Positions 15,001 to 22,319 of a stretch of DNA of 64,000 bases are shown here, in pieces. Location of the stretch: NCBI RefSeq assembly GCF_028583425.1, contig NC_072801.1:19488001-19552000 (forward strand). Direction: 5' to 3'. The notes below the pieces were generated by a model. It was not told the origin of the DNA. It was given only the letters and a program-made list of their open reading frames with translations, and searched no databases. A program made the position numbers and the translations under genes. This DNA is from Eublepharis macularius (lineage: Eukaryota > Chordata > Lepidosauria > Squamata > Eublepharidae). Within the stretch, counting starts at the first letter, position 1. Each line of letters begins with the position of its first letter.

Positions 15001-15399
15001 TTCTCCCCCCAGATTTCCAGGAATTTCCCAACTTGGAGCTGGCAACCCTATTGGAGAGCGACAGGATTTGTGAAAAAGTAACTGTTCGGGATACATTATA
15101 TGCTGTGCAGCAAGCACAATTCTCTCTACCAAATAGAAAAATAGGGGGAAATAGTCAAGCGAGCGCAAATTGTAACAGAAGATTAACACAACAAACAAAT
15201 TCCTCCCCGCATGACTGAGATTTAAACCGCCCCCCAACAAGCAGCGTTTATGAGGCAGAGCAAAGAGGCGACACGACCCAGCTTCTCCCACCCTCAATTA
15301 TGGACCTATATGGACCCCACCCTACCCTATGGAGCCCCCCTCCTCATTACCGTCTCCGGGGCTGTCTGGTCTTCCTGGGGCCAGCCACGGCTCACTCAT
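697..15399 (-). CDS. TMC7: TMC7, transmembrane channel-like protein 7 (13 exons, 3' end outside window)
   Basis: The coding exons are complement(697..827, 1857..2040, 3606..3703, 4098..4215, 4733..4884, 5478..5651, 6441..6588, 7346..7491, 9214..9299, 9767..9934, 11702..11850, 13530..13764, 15351..15399). They total 1838 nt, and the phases agree at every junction, giving about 612 residues. The protein is a multi-pass membrane protein of the TMC family, subgroup C (TMC4/7/8). Recognition rests on stretches nearly identical to what I know of mammalian TMC7: [34 protein letters not shown], the TMC signature [18 protein letters not shown] and [13 protein letters not shown]1/2 form the hair-cell mechanotransduction channel; the role of TMC7 is less settled. 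Human TMC7 is about 720 residues, so roughly the last 110 residues (last membrane segment and tail) must lie to the left of the window. No stop or frameshift is seen in any exon. Confidence 0.95.
828..1856. other. TMC7 intron 12
   Basis: Non-coding intron with a short CT/CA run near 1450. No clear repeat family or conserved element is seen. Confidence 0.6.
1857..2040 (-). CDS. TMC7: TMC7 exon 12
   Basis: Residues about 508-569. It contains [20 protein letters not shown], then the helix [18 protein letters not shown]. The acceptor is TTCTTAG and the donor GTATCT. Confidence 0.95.
2041..3605. other. TMC7 intron 11
   Basis: Apart from the 100-bp palindrome at 2199-2298, nothing is recognised in this intron. 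Confidence 0.6.
2199..2298. repeat. 100-bp near-perfect palindrome
   Basis: The arms TCCTCTTCTCTTCCTCATTG and onward (about 46 bp each, one or two mismatches) fold on a short AT centre. No flanking duplication is obvious. It could be a foldback element or a local inverted duplication. Confidence 0.85.
3606..3703 (-). CDS. TMC7: TMC7 exon 11 (TMC signature)
   Basis: Residues about 476-507. It begins with [18 protein letters not shown], the family-defining TMC motif, followed by [15 protein letters not shown]. The acceptor is CATTTCAG and the donor GTGAGT. Confidence 0.96.
4098..4215 (-). CDS. TMC7: TMC7 exon 10
   Basis: Residues about 436-475. It encodes the helix [19 protein letters not shown] and then a cysteine-containing loop ([11 protein letters not shown]) shared with mammalian TMC7. 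A LINE fragment was inserted about 40 bp upstream of its acceptor. Confidence 0.94.
4269..4516 (+). mobile_element. 5'-truncated non-LTR LINE, 3' end, with 12-bp target duplication
   Basis: The insert is flanked by TTTAGTACTATA at 4257-4268 and 4517-4528 (perfect). It carries a decayed end of an RT-element reading frame ([18 protein letters not shown]) and a tail with TATGCCAATAAAGGTATT. The same C-terminal and tail pattern occurs at 34248-34512, 47978-48362 and about 52270-52786, so this is one LINE family. The clade is unresolved; R4/Dong-like is one possibility. Confidence 0.85.
4733..4884 (-). CDS. TMC7: TMC7 exon 9
   Basis: Residues about 386-436. It encodes a short extracellular stretch and the helix around [19 protein letters not shown], then [16 protein letters not shown]. 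The donor is AG|GTAAGC. Confidence 0.94.
5095..5150 (+). repeat. fragment of AACATGGCTA-ending repeat family
   Basis: The short stretch CTTGCTCTTCTACTGCAAACC and AACATGGCTATC matches the end of the repeats at 8942-9065 and 25609-25800. It is only a remnant. Confidence 0.55.
5478..5651 (-). CDS. TMC7: TMC7 exon 8
   Basis: Residues about 328-385. A charged linker ([15 protein letters not shown]) is followed by a membrane helix, [20 protein letters not shown]. It ends TSY before donor GTAAGT. Confidence 0.95.
5986..6046. repeat. (GAGT)n/(GT)n/(GA)n microsatellite
   Basis: A compound simple repeat: GAGT units, then GT, then a GA run, in TMC7 intron 7. Confidence 0.95.
6441..6588 (-). CDS. TMC7: TMC7 exon 7
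   Basis: Residues about 278-327, cytoplasmic loop. It contains [15 protein letters not shown] and [11 protein letters not shown], near-invariant in TMC7. The donor is GTGAGT. Confidence 0.95.
6589..7345. other. TMC7 intron 6
   Basis: No gene or clear repeat is seen apart from a faint remnant, near 6694-6760, of the GTGCAATCCTAAGC-type repeat. Confidence 0.5.
7346..7491 (-). CDS. TMC7: TMC7 exon 6
   Basis: Residues about 230-278. It encodes [16 protein letters not shown] and the second membrane helix, [20 protein letters not shown]. The acceptor is GTGGCAG and the donor AG|GTAACC. Confidence 0.95.
7738..8690. repeat. Large imperfect inverted repeat (about 400 and 340 bp arms)
   Basis: The left arm (7738-8160) reads into the centre. 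The right arm (8345-8690) is its diverged reverse complement, with shared blocks such as AACCCCCTAGCCC, CAAACAAGGGGGAAAGTGG and TAATATGAAAGAACAATGTC and the outer GGTAAGCCACAGCCGTG. The spacer contains a second small inversion around TGTATAC. It lies in TMC7 intron 5 and no coding content is seen. It may be two head-on copies of one transposon. Confidence 0.75.
8942..9065 (+). repeat. Half-copy of TGAxGA-stem-AAAAGCTTAT repeat family
   Basis: It starts CATCTGATGACGAGAACTG and runs through TTCTCAAAAGCTTATG to AACATGGCTAACTCCTCTGG. It shares the stem and tail with 25609-25800, 26862-27075 and 50506-50712. It is probably Penelope-like or an unclassified non-autonomous family. Confidence 0.65.
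9214..9299 (-). CDS. TMC7: TMC7 exon 5
   Basis: Residues about 201-229. It encodes [19 protein letters not shown] followed by IDLLSGT, the end of the first extracellular loop leading into the next helix. The acceptor is TTGTCTACAG and the donor is GTAAGT. Confidence 0.93.
9420..9750 (+). mobile_element. CR1-like LINE 3' fragment
   Basis: Translated pieces resemble the C-terminal end of CR1 ORF2 (the [14 protein letters not shown] block), followed by the characteristic GGAGGCAGCATACCTCTGAA 3' region. It is truncated and frameshifted, in TMC7 intron 4. Confidence 0.65.
9767..9934 (-). CDS. TMC7: TMC7 exon 4
   Basis: Residues about 145-200. It holds [20 protein letters not shown] and the first membrane helix ([15 protein letters not shown]). 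An NGS sequon (NGSYVK) sits in the predicted extracellular loop. The donor is GTAAGA. A CR1-like repeat begins within about 20 bp of the donor. Confidence 0.95.
10233..10788. mobile_element. hAT/Charlie-like non-autonomous element
   Basis: The ends CAGAGTTTCCCAAC and (reverse complement of the right end) CAGTGGTTCCCAAC are the typical inverted ends of Charlie-type hAT elements. CTGTAGCA occurs at both borders, though offset by two bases from the ideal ends. The interior is not coding. Confidence 0.65.
10800..11701. other. TMC7 intron 3, 5' of the Charlie-like element
   Basis: Non-coding intron; no repeat family was confidently recognised. Confidence 0.5.
11702..11850 (-). CDS. TMC7: TMC7 exon 3
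   Basis: Residues about 95-145. It encodes the charged pre-membrane segment ([19 protein letters not shown] ... [13 protein letters not shown]), typical of the TMC region before the first helix. The phase joins exons 2 and 4. Confidence 0.93.
11851..13529. other. TMC7 intron 2
   Basis: Non-coding. A diverged fragment of the TAAGCAGAGTTA-type MITE may be present near 12405-12490. Nothing else was recognised. Confidence 0.5.
13530..13764 (-). CDS. TMC7: TMC7 exon 2
   Basis: Residues about 17-95, cytoplasmic N-terminus. It follows acceptor TTTTGCAG. It includes [16 protein letters not shown] and [12 protein letters not shown], which match the conserved TMC7 N-terminal blocks. The donor is AG|GTTAGA. 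Confidence 0.92.
14015..14241. mobile_element. hAT-like MITE, TAGGGTTGCC family, copy 1
   Basis: The terminal repeats are TAGGGTTGCCAG and CTGGCAACCCTA. Flanking 8-mers are GTCACGGC and GTCACAAC (6 of 8 match). The interior repeats CTGGAGATCTCC and CTCCAGGAATTTCC. It lies in TMC7 intron 1. Confidence 0.85.
14470..14655 (+). mobile_element. L2-like LINE 3' tail fragment
   Basis: It matches, nearly base for base, the 3' end of the larger element ending near 20457 (TGGCATTATTTATGGAAATG, the CTCAGTGAGAAAG block and the ATAAATAAATAAA tail). It is either a 5'-truncated LINE or a SINE with a LINE tail. Confidence 0.8.
14832..15050. mobile_element. hAT-like MITE, TAGGGTTGCC family, copy 2
   Basis: It has TAGGGTTGCCAG/CTGGCAACCCTA ends and perfect 8-bp duplications TTGGAGAG at 14824-14831 and 15051-15058. 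Confidence 0.93.
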
Positions 15400-15600
15400 G
15401 TTGCCCAGGGAAAGGCGACTCCCGCCGTCCTAATCTCCCCTCAGCGAAGCAGCCACCTCAGCGCGGCCCCAGGTTGGCTTCCGGGCCTACGAAAGAGCAG
15501 CGGCCTCTAGTGGCGGCTAGGCCGGATATGGATAGGTACAGGCGGCGGCCGCTGTGGGGAAGGGGCGCGGCTTCGCTCAGCGTGCTTGCTTGAGTGAGGC
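15340..15600 (-). promoter_or_regulatory. CpG-rich TMC7 promoter and 5' UTR region
   Basis: This block is far richer in CG dinucleotides than its surroundings and contains the TMC7 start codon. The plus-strand GGCTTCCGGGC at 15477 resembles an ETS-factor site, and GGCGGCGGCCGC lies upstream. No TATA box is seen. Transcription start is inferred, not visible. Confidence 0.6.
15351..15399 (-). CDS. TMC7: TMC7 exon 1 (start codon exon)
   Basis: The ATG is at 15399. It encodes [16 protein letters not shown] plus one base, followed by donor GTAATG. The start was chosen because the short peptide joins in phase to exon 2, its beginning resembles the MSES start of mammalian TMC7, and it lies in the CpG-rich block. 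Confidence 0.8.
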
Positions 15601-16065
15601 GGCATAGTTACGAATAGGTTACTCGTTCTAGGCAGGTCTGTTCAACGGAGCTTGTGCCCAGGAAAGCGTCCCACCTCACAAGTCTGGATATGCCTTGTTG
15701 AAGGCGGGGAGATCAGTTTCCCTCACTTCTTTGCATTCAGCGCTTCACTATTTGGGGGTCAGGGAGGTTTATTCGGTTCTCTTAGGCTGGAAGGGGGTCT
15801 AGTTTGAAGTAAGTCCCATTATATTCAACATTTGTTTGTTCCCTGTCTTAACTATCTGACGAAGAGGGGTTTCACTTGGGAAAGCAGGTCAAAATGTGAT
15901 GGGCTCTAAGGGGCTTGCAGCTGGACGGGGACTTTGTTCCAATTTTTAATCTCAGTTCTTTTTTTGGTGTTGAGGGGAAGAACGTGGGATTCAGTGTTTT
16001 GTGGTGGGAGGTTGGAGTGGAACAAAAATCAGTTTAAAATGTAACTGATGTTCATAATGAATAAG

Positions 16066-16283
16066 TAGGCTTGTCAGCCTCCAGGTGATAGCTGGAGATC
16101 TCCCGGAATTACAACTGATCTCCAGGCAACAGAGATCAGTTCCCCTGGAGAAAATGGCTGCTGTGAGGCGTTAACTCTATGGAACTATATCCCACTGAGG
16201 CCCTTCCCCTCCCAAACCCCACCCTCTTCAGGCTCCACCCCCAAAATCTCCAGGAATTTCCCAACCTGGACCTAGCAACCCTA
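16066..16283. mobile_element. hAT-like MITE, TAGGGTTGCC family, copy 3
   Basis: It has slightly decayed ends (TAGGCTTGTCAG) and perfect 8-bp duplications TGAATAAG at 16058-16065 and 16284-16291. It lies in the TMC7-TMC5 intergenic region. Confidence 0.93.
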
Positions 16284-16581
16284 TGAATAAGTGTTGTGAA
16301 AAAGGGAGAGGTTCCTAGTGGTAGCTTAATAAAACGAACATGGCAGCACCTTAAACATTGAAAACAAAAATCTAGTTCAAGTTTTGGGGAGTCATTGGGC
16401 GAATAAGAGTGTGAGATCTTGAAAGACCCGTGGGTATAGTAGAAAAGCCTTGTTTTGGCTAGAGAAGTAAATCAGGGCAGAGTTTTCCATCCATTCTTAA
16501 AAGGTGGTAGGATTTTATGTAGAGAGGATACTCATGTTATGTTTTGCCCTGGTGTATCTACTCCTGCGGAATAGTTGTGGG

Positions 16582-16903
16582 CAGGGATTTTTTTTTCTGG
16601 GAAAAGAGGTGGTGGAACTCAGGACTGCACAATGATGTCACTTTGGGTCAGCTGGAACAAGGGGGGAGTTTTTTAAAGTTTAAATTGCCCTCGGCAAAAA
16701 TGGTCACATGGCTGGTGGCCCCGCCCCCTGATCTCCAGACCGGTGGGGGGGTTTAGATTGCCCTCTGCGCTGCTCCAGCGCACGGCAGGCAATCTCAACT
16801 CCCTTCTGTCTGGAGATCAGGGGGCGGAGCCACTGGCCATGTGACCATTTTCAAGCAGTGCCGGAACTCGGTTCCACCGCGTTCCAGCTGAAAAAAAGCC
16901 CTG
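16582..16903. mobile_element. hAT-like MITE, CAGGGCTTTTTTTC family, copy 1
   Basis: The left end is CAGGGATTTTTTTTTCTGGG and the right end AAAAAAAGCCCTG. Perfect 8-bp duplications GTTGTGGG lie at 16574-16581 and 16904-16911. The interior is a long inverted repeat around GCCCCGCCCCCTGATCTCCA. Confidence 0.93.
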
Positions 16904-16924
16904 GTTGTGGGTGAGGTGAAGGTG

Positions 16925-17130
16925 ATTGTGGGATGCTGTAGCATAGTGGTTAAGTGGTCAGGTTGTAAATCAGCGCTCTGCTGGTTTGACTCATACTAGT
17001 GCCATGAGTTCTGGAGGTGGCCTTGGCTAAGTCAAGCCACTCCTGTCTGGCCCAGCTCCCTAGGTGTATTGTGGGGATAATAACAACACACTATTCTCTC
17101 TAAAAGAGTGGTATATAAACATAGTTGTTG
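16925..17130 (+). mobile_element. tRNA-derived SINE
   Basis: It has an A-box-like TAGCATAGTGGTTAAG and a B-box-like GGTTTGACTC, then a CORE/MIR-like body and a tail with GTGGTATATAAACA. The minus-strand relative is at 24612-24845. Confidence 0.7.
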
Positions 17131-17139
17131 GTGGTGTTA

Positions 17140-17735
17140 CTATTTGTATATTTAGTTCTGCTGGTAGGAAATTGTCAAATTATGTTTGTTGGTATTTCTT
17201 GAGGGTGGTAACGCTAAAAGCATGGTTAAACAGATACTGAGACTGACCTGCCAGTTTCCCCATTGTGTTTCCTTAAGCATGGCAGTAAAACTTTTATTTT
17301 TAATGGTTTGTTTGTTTTGGGATGTGCAAAGCTGCTGTTACAAGGGAAGGCTGTAATTACTGTTGGAAGTGTATGCCCAGTAAGCCAGCAGGATTCATTC
17401 CCTGTAGCAATACTGACAACTAAATTGCTGTGACTAATGCAATAAATGCTTGAGGTAGTGAACAGTAAGTAGATGATGAAACTAGGCTTTTTTGTTCAGT
17501 TTGTTACATTGACAGAACAAGTCATGTTTGGTACATTTCTGTAGAGATACCATATTTTGCTTCCCTTGGCTATTCTTACTGTACGGTTCCATAGGATTCG
17601 GCCCAAATATGGGCTTGTTGAAGCATTCTTCTGGGTCCTGACCTTCTGGCTAGAAGATTGTCACTCTTGTCGGCTTTCAAAAAGCCTGTATAAAAAAGTT
17701 CTATTCCAGAAAGCCTTTTGTTAAACTTCTATCAG
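17140..17735. other. Intergenic, nothing recognised
   Basis: No reading frame or repeat family was recognised. Confidence 0.5.
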
Positions 17736-17947
17736 GGCCGATTCCAGACGACTAACCTTAAATCGCTCCATGCCGCCCTCTTCCGGATCGCGACGGGGAA
17801 AATGCGAAATATCGCGTTTCCTCGCGCGAGTTTTGCGCGTCGTCGCGCAAAACTCGCGCGAGGAAACGCGATATTTCGCATTTTCCCCGTCGCGATCCGG
17901 AAGAGGGCGGCATGGAGCGATTTAAGGTTAGTCGTCTGGAATCGGCC
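17736..17947. mobile_element. GC-rich palindromic MITE, copy 1 (3-bp target duplication)
   Basis: Nearly the whole 212 bp is a perfect inverted repeat starting GGCCGATTCCAGACGACTAA. CAG lies at both borders (17733-17735 and 17948-17950). The centre is CGCGC-rich. A second copy is at 50881-51060. A 3-bp duplication fits PIF/Harbinger- or CACTA-type transposition, but the superfamily is not settled. Confidence 0.88.
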
Positions 17948-18479
17948 CAGGTTGCTAGCAAACTGCTGGTTGGTATGTTCAGGTTTGTACATTGCTTTTG
18001 GTAAGTGTGTGTGTTGTGGTATGCCTAGGCAGTGGCTTTGTTGTTATCTGTGGCTGAACTGTCTCTGGAATTCAGAATCTTGAGTATGAATCACAAATAT
18101 GGCTGTGATCTGCAAAGAATCTGTCAGCCACTGTGTGTCTGCCATGCCACCTTACTAGCTCCTCTTTTCATAGATTCAGAGGATAAACTGACCTCATTGC
18201 TCCTTTCTATCTTTTTCAGTACCTCTAGCAAGCTTTACTTGTGTTATTGTTCTGGTTCTGAATGTTATGTACAAGTTTTATAGCCTGACTCTGCTTTGCT
18301 ATTTCATACAACACTGTTCTACAGACCTCTCTTGTTCGTTTTGTTAAATGTTTGTTTTTCTTCTATTTTTTTCTTATTGTAAACGGCCTTTAAACATGTG
18401 GAAAGGTGGGATATAAATGTTTTAATAGGTACATTAATTTAAAAACTCCAGTTGCAACTTTCAGTGGCCATTCTAGAAA

Positions 18480-20457
18480 TCAGTCTACAAAATACGCTCT
18501 GATCTAGATGCTAGCTGCAGTGCAAACGAGGTAAAAGAAATGCTTAATACACCATCTGGCCTACATTTGTACAGCTTTGAACCAATTACAATGACAGGAT
18601 CCTGGCATCTATGAAAGTCACTACTTGTGCACTTGATCTTTGCCCATCTTGGCTGTTAAAATCAAGTAAAAATCATATAAGTGAACCACTGAGACCTATT
18701 GTAAATCAATCGCTAACTCTGGGAACCTTCCCCCAGCCGCTCAAACAGGCAGTTATCTGTCCACTAATTAAAAAACCATCCATAGACAAAACTGATGTGG
18801 CCAATTATCGCCCACACTCTAACCTGCCCTTTCTGGGCAAAGTGATTGAGAGAGCAGTAGCTGACCAACTCCAGATCTTCTTGGAAAACTCTAGCACTCT
18901 AGATCCTTTCCAGTCTGGATTCAGACCAGGGCATGGGACAGAACCAGCACTAGTAGTGTTAGTAGATGATCTCTGTCTGAATATAGACAAAGGCCATGCC
19001 TCCTTATTGCTCCTCCTGGATCTATCTGCAGACTTTGACACAGTCATCCTGTTGAGGCATTTAGAAACGGAAGTGGGCATCAAAGAATGTGCCTTGGACT
19101 GATTTAAATTGTTTCCCATGGAACGAACTCAAAGGGTTGCCTTCAGAGATCAGCTATCTCCAGAATGGGAACAATCTTGTGGGGTTCCGCAGGACACAGT
19201 CCCGTAAGCTAGTTATTCAACCTCTATGTAAAACTTTTAGGTTTGATGTCATCAGTATACAGATGACACCCAACGCTCTATCTCGCTATCCAGGTCCCCA
19301 CAGGATGCAGTAGAAATCTTAGATTGCTGCCTGACAGCCATGGTGAAATGACTGAAAAATAACAAATTGAAATTGAACCCAGACAAGATTGAAGTGGTGC
19401 TTGTTGGGAAGGCAGAGATCTTGAAAGACATTGTACTCCCCACTTTCGATGGAGTTCATCTGACCCTTGCAGACTCGGTTAAGAGCCTAGGGGTTATACT
19501 GGGTCCAGCATTACTACTAGAAAAACAAGTTAAGGCAGCCACAAAAAATGCTTTCTACAATCTCACTCTAGCCTGGAAGATGGCTTCTTACCTCAACTCG
19601 ACTGACCTGGCCACCTGGATCCATGCTATGGTAACATCAAAACTTAACTATTGTAATGCACTATACATTGGTCTCCCATCTAAGTTAACTAGGAGGCTGC
19701 AATTGGTGCAAAATGCTGCAGCTCGACTGTTGTCAGGAGCAAGCAGGAGCATGAACATCACTTCCACCCTACAGTCACTCCATTGCCTACCTATCAGTTA
19801 TTGTGCTCAATTCATGGTATTGGTTATTACGTACAAACTCTTCACGGCCTCGGCCTGGCATACCTACAGAACTGCTTCCCTCCATATGCCCCTCCATGGC
19901 AGCTTCTCTCATCTGAACAGGGTCTCTTGCAGGTGCCAGACTGCACATGGGCAAAATCAACAGCAGCCTGTACATGGGCTTTCTCTGTGGTGGCCCCTGG
20001 CCTGTGGAATGGCCTGTCTGAGGAGGTCAGGAGCACACCCTCTCCTGGCTATCTGCAAATGATACAAAACCAAAGTATTCAAAAATCCTTTTAATTCAGA
20101 TAGAAGGGGTGTATTGTAGGGAGGGGGCCCCTGATGCTTTGCTAATGCGTTAGGGACCATAGACTTCACCACTATGTTGCCGTACGTGTTTGTTGCTTTA
20201 AATATGTACTCCTATATGCTACCTGTGCTTCATGTTGTCTAATGTCAGTCCTAGTATTGATTTATGTTCTGTTTCAGCAATTCTTCAACTCTGCATTGGA
20301 TCCTTGCTAATGCTATGTCTTTGTAAACTTGTATTTATTTATCCTATGGCATTGTTTATGGAAATGTCCTTGATACTGATTGTATTAATCTCACGCTATG
20401 TAATCTGCCTTGAATCTCAGTGAGAAAAGCAGACTATAAATGACATAAAAATAAATA
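18480..20457 (+). pseudogene. Decayed L2-like non-LTR retrotransposon (RT region and 3' UTR)
   Basis: A frame at 18611-19102 holds RT blocks: LTLGTFPQPLKQAVICPLIK, NYRPHSNLPFLGKVIERAVA, LDPFQSGFRPGHGTEPAL and LLLLDLSADFDTV. The catalytic region survives out of frame near 19249 as QYTDD (normally YADD). A second frame (19367-20062) carries LKLNPDKIEVVLVG and the C-terminal RT thumb-side blocks LVQNAAARLLSG. Frameshifts and stops separate them. The tail ends in ACATAAAAATAAATAAAAT. The clade is L2/jockey-like by motif wording. Confidence 0.85.
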
Positions 20458-21109
20458 AAATACATCTTGGGTGTCTTCCGAGAAGGTAACATATTTTCCC
20501 TTTTTACTGCTGAGTTTGTTGCAGTACAAACAACAGAAGGACACCTGTGTGTTCAAGATCCCTCATTAGGGACAATTCCTTCCCTCTGCCTTTTCCAGTC
20601 CATCGTGCTTGTTTTCTCAGAGGATACTGGCATAAAATCAAGTACCCTATTCCACAAGAAAATGCTGCACGTATCTTTGTATATGTAGCCTATCAGCCAA
20701 AGTTTGCAGAAGCCAGTTGGCAGTCTGCCCAAATAAACGGGGATATGGTTGTCTCAAGAGACTCTTAAGCGTGGTAATCAGAACCCTCAGTGTTCCATCC
20801 TCGCTGTCCCTAGCTACAAATCATTCTTCTGCCCCCAAGATTAGCTGGAATTAAAACCCTGAGCCAAACAATAACTGTTTCTGTGATCTTTGATGGATAT
20901 GTTTTAAGAGTACTTTAAAGCAACAGTTTCCTTCACCGCCAGTTAATAGTGAATTTAGTATATTTTGTGGTTTATCTGTCCTGACACCCTGGCTGGATAA
21001 TTAGAACAACTCTCCCCAGCAGTATAGAACTTGGGAACATTCAAAGTATTTCATGTTTATTATATTGAACTGCTTTGCAACAATCTTGTAATGTAGTAGT
21101 AGTGCTACT

Positions 21110-21420
21110 ACAGAGTGCTCCCGCGCTCTGTGGGGGGTCAAATTGGCCCAGATCGGGCTGCTGTGGAGCATAGGAATGCTCTTGCGCTCCGCAGCAGCCT
21201 GATCCAGGCCTGTTTCAGGCCCAAATCTGCCTGGATTGGGCCTGAATCAGTCTGAAATGGGCCACTGCGGAACGTGGGAATGCTCTTGTGCTCTGCAGTG
21301 TCCCAAATTGAGCTGGACTGGGGCCACAGGAGTGCACCCCCAGAGGCCCGTACCTCCCCCACCAGCCAGGTAAGCGGGGGTGGGGGTGAAGGGTGGGAGC
21401 GGAGGATCCCCTGTCCCCAG
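21110..21420. repeat. GC-rich low-copy repeat
   Basis: It contains repeated phrases (GCTCTTGCGCTC, GAATGCTCTTGTGCTC, CAGGCCTGTTTCAGGCCC) that resemble the interior of the elements at 43039 and 62294. It is probably a relic of a related DNA element; ends were not found. Confidence 0.45.
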
Positions 21421-21436
21421 TGGGGGAATGGCAACC

Positions 21437-21605
21437 CTATTAGTGACCCCATGGCCATGGTGTTTTTCAAGGCACAAGATAAGCAGAGGTGGTTTGTCAT
21501 TGCCTTCCTCTGCATAGAGACTCCGGTCTTCCTTGGTGGTCTCACATCCAAGTGCTAATCTTGGCCAACCCTTTTTAGTTTGCAAGCTCTGACAAGATTA
21601 AACTT
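21437..21605 (-). mobile_element. 5S rRNA-derived SINE, minus-strand copy
   Basis: The reverse complement reads CACTTGGATGTGAGACCACC and CAAACTAAAAAGGGTTGGCC, recognisably 5S rRNA internal-promoter sequence. It is followed by the same body as the copy at 44971-45170 (plus-strand GGTTTGTCATTGCCTTCCTC). Confidence 0.78.
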
Positions 21606-21779
21606 AATCAAGGTTATTCAGGCTACTCCTAGTAAAGTAAGTCAATATTATTATCACTGTATTGCTGGGGTAGGGGGCTGACACGTTGCTTGCTTTAAGG
21701 TTACCTAATAAATCTAGAAGTTAGAACGGGCTTCCTGATTCATAATGTCTTAGTCACAGCATTATGCCTGCCATATATC

Positions 21780-21975
21780 ACATTTTCCCCACCTTTTCTT
21801 TAAGAAGCTCAGAGTGATACACATAATTCTCTCCATTTTGTACTCTCAGCAACCCTGTGCGGTAGATTAAGATGAGAGTGTCTGGCCCTGAGTCACTCAG
21901 TGAGTTTCATAGCTGAATAGAGTTAGAATTTGGGTCTCCGCTGTTCTAATTTGGCACTCCAACCGCTTTGTCACA
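21780..21975 (-). mobile_element. MIR/CORE-like SINE fragment
   Basis: It contains the CORE-like blocks CAGCAACCCTGTGCGGTAGA and GCCCTGAGTCACTCAGTGAG, followed by the tRNA-like B-box remnant. It is diverged. Confidence 0.6.
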
Positions 21976-21987
21976 CCCAGTCTTGTT

Positions 21988-22303
21988 CAGGGGTCCCTAA
22001 CCTTTTTGAGCCTATGGAACGTTTTGAATTCTGACACAGGTGGTGAGTGCAAGTGCAAAAATGGCTGCCACAAAAGGCAGAGCCACACACACACAGAGAA
22101 AGCTCAAGTGCAAGGGAGAAGAGGGGTAATTTAAAAATACACTGGGAAAGTGGAGTGAGAGAGAATAAAGCATTATTTTAATCTGCATCTTCAATGGTCA
22201 ATCAGAAGTCCTGCAGGGCAGGAACCCCACCTGGCCCCACCCACTTTCTAAAAGCGCTGGGGGCCAAGAAAAGCGTCGGTGGGAACCACATTGGGGACCT
22301 CTG
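21988..22303. mobile_element. hAT-like non-autonomous element
   Basis: The ends CAGGGGTCCCTAACC and (reverse complement) CAGAGGTCCCCAATG are typical of hAT elements. No target duplication survives. Confidence 0.65.
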
Positions 22304-22319
22304 ATCTAGGCAGTAACAC

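Noticed and set aside
17736..17947. Bacterial-type terminator or CRISPR-like unit
   Set aside because: The context is vertebrate and the unit is a transposon-like palindrome with target duplications.
18611..20094. A host gene with reverse-transcriptase similarity
   Set aside because: Frameshifts, stops, a mutated YADD and a LINE-type 3' tail show a dead L2-like retrotransposon.
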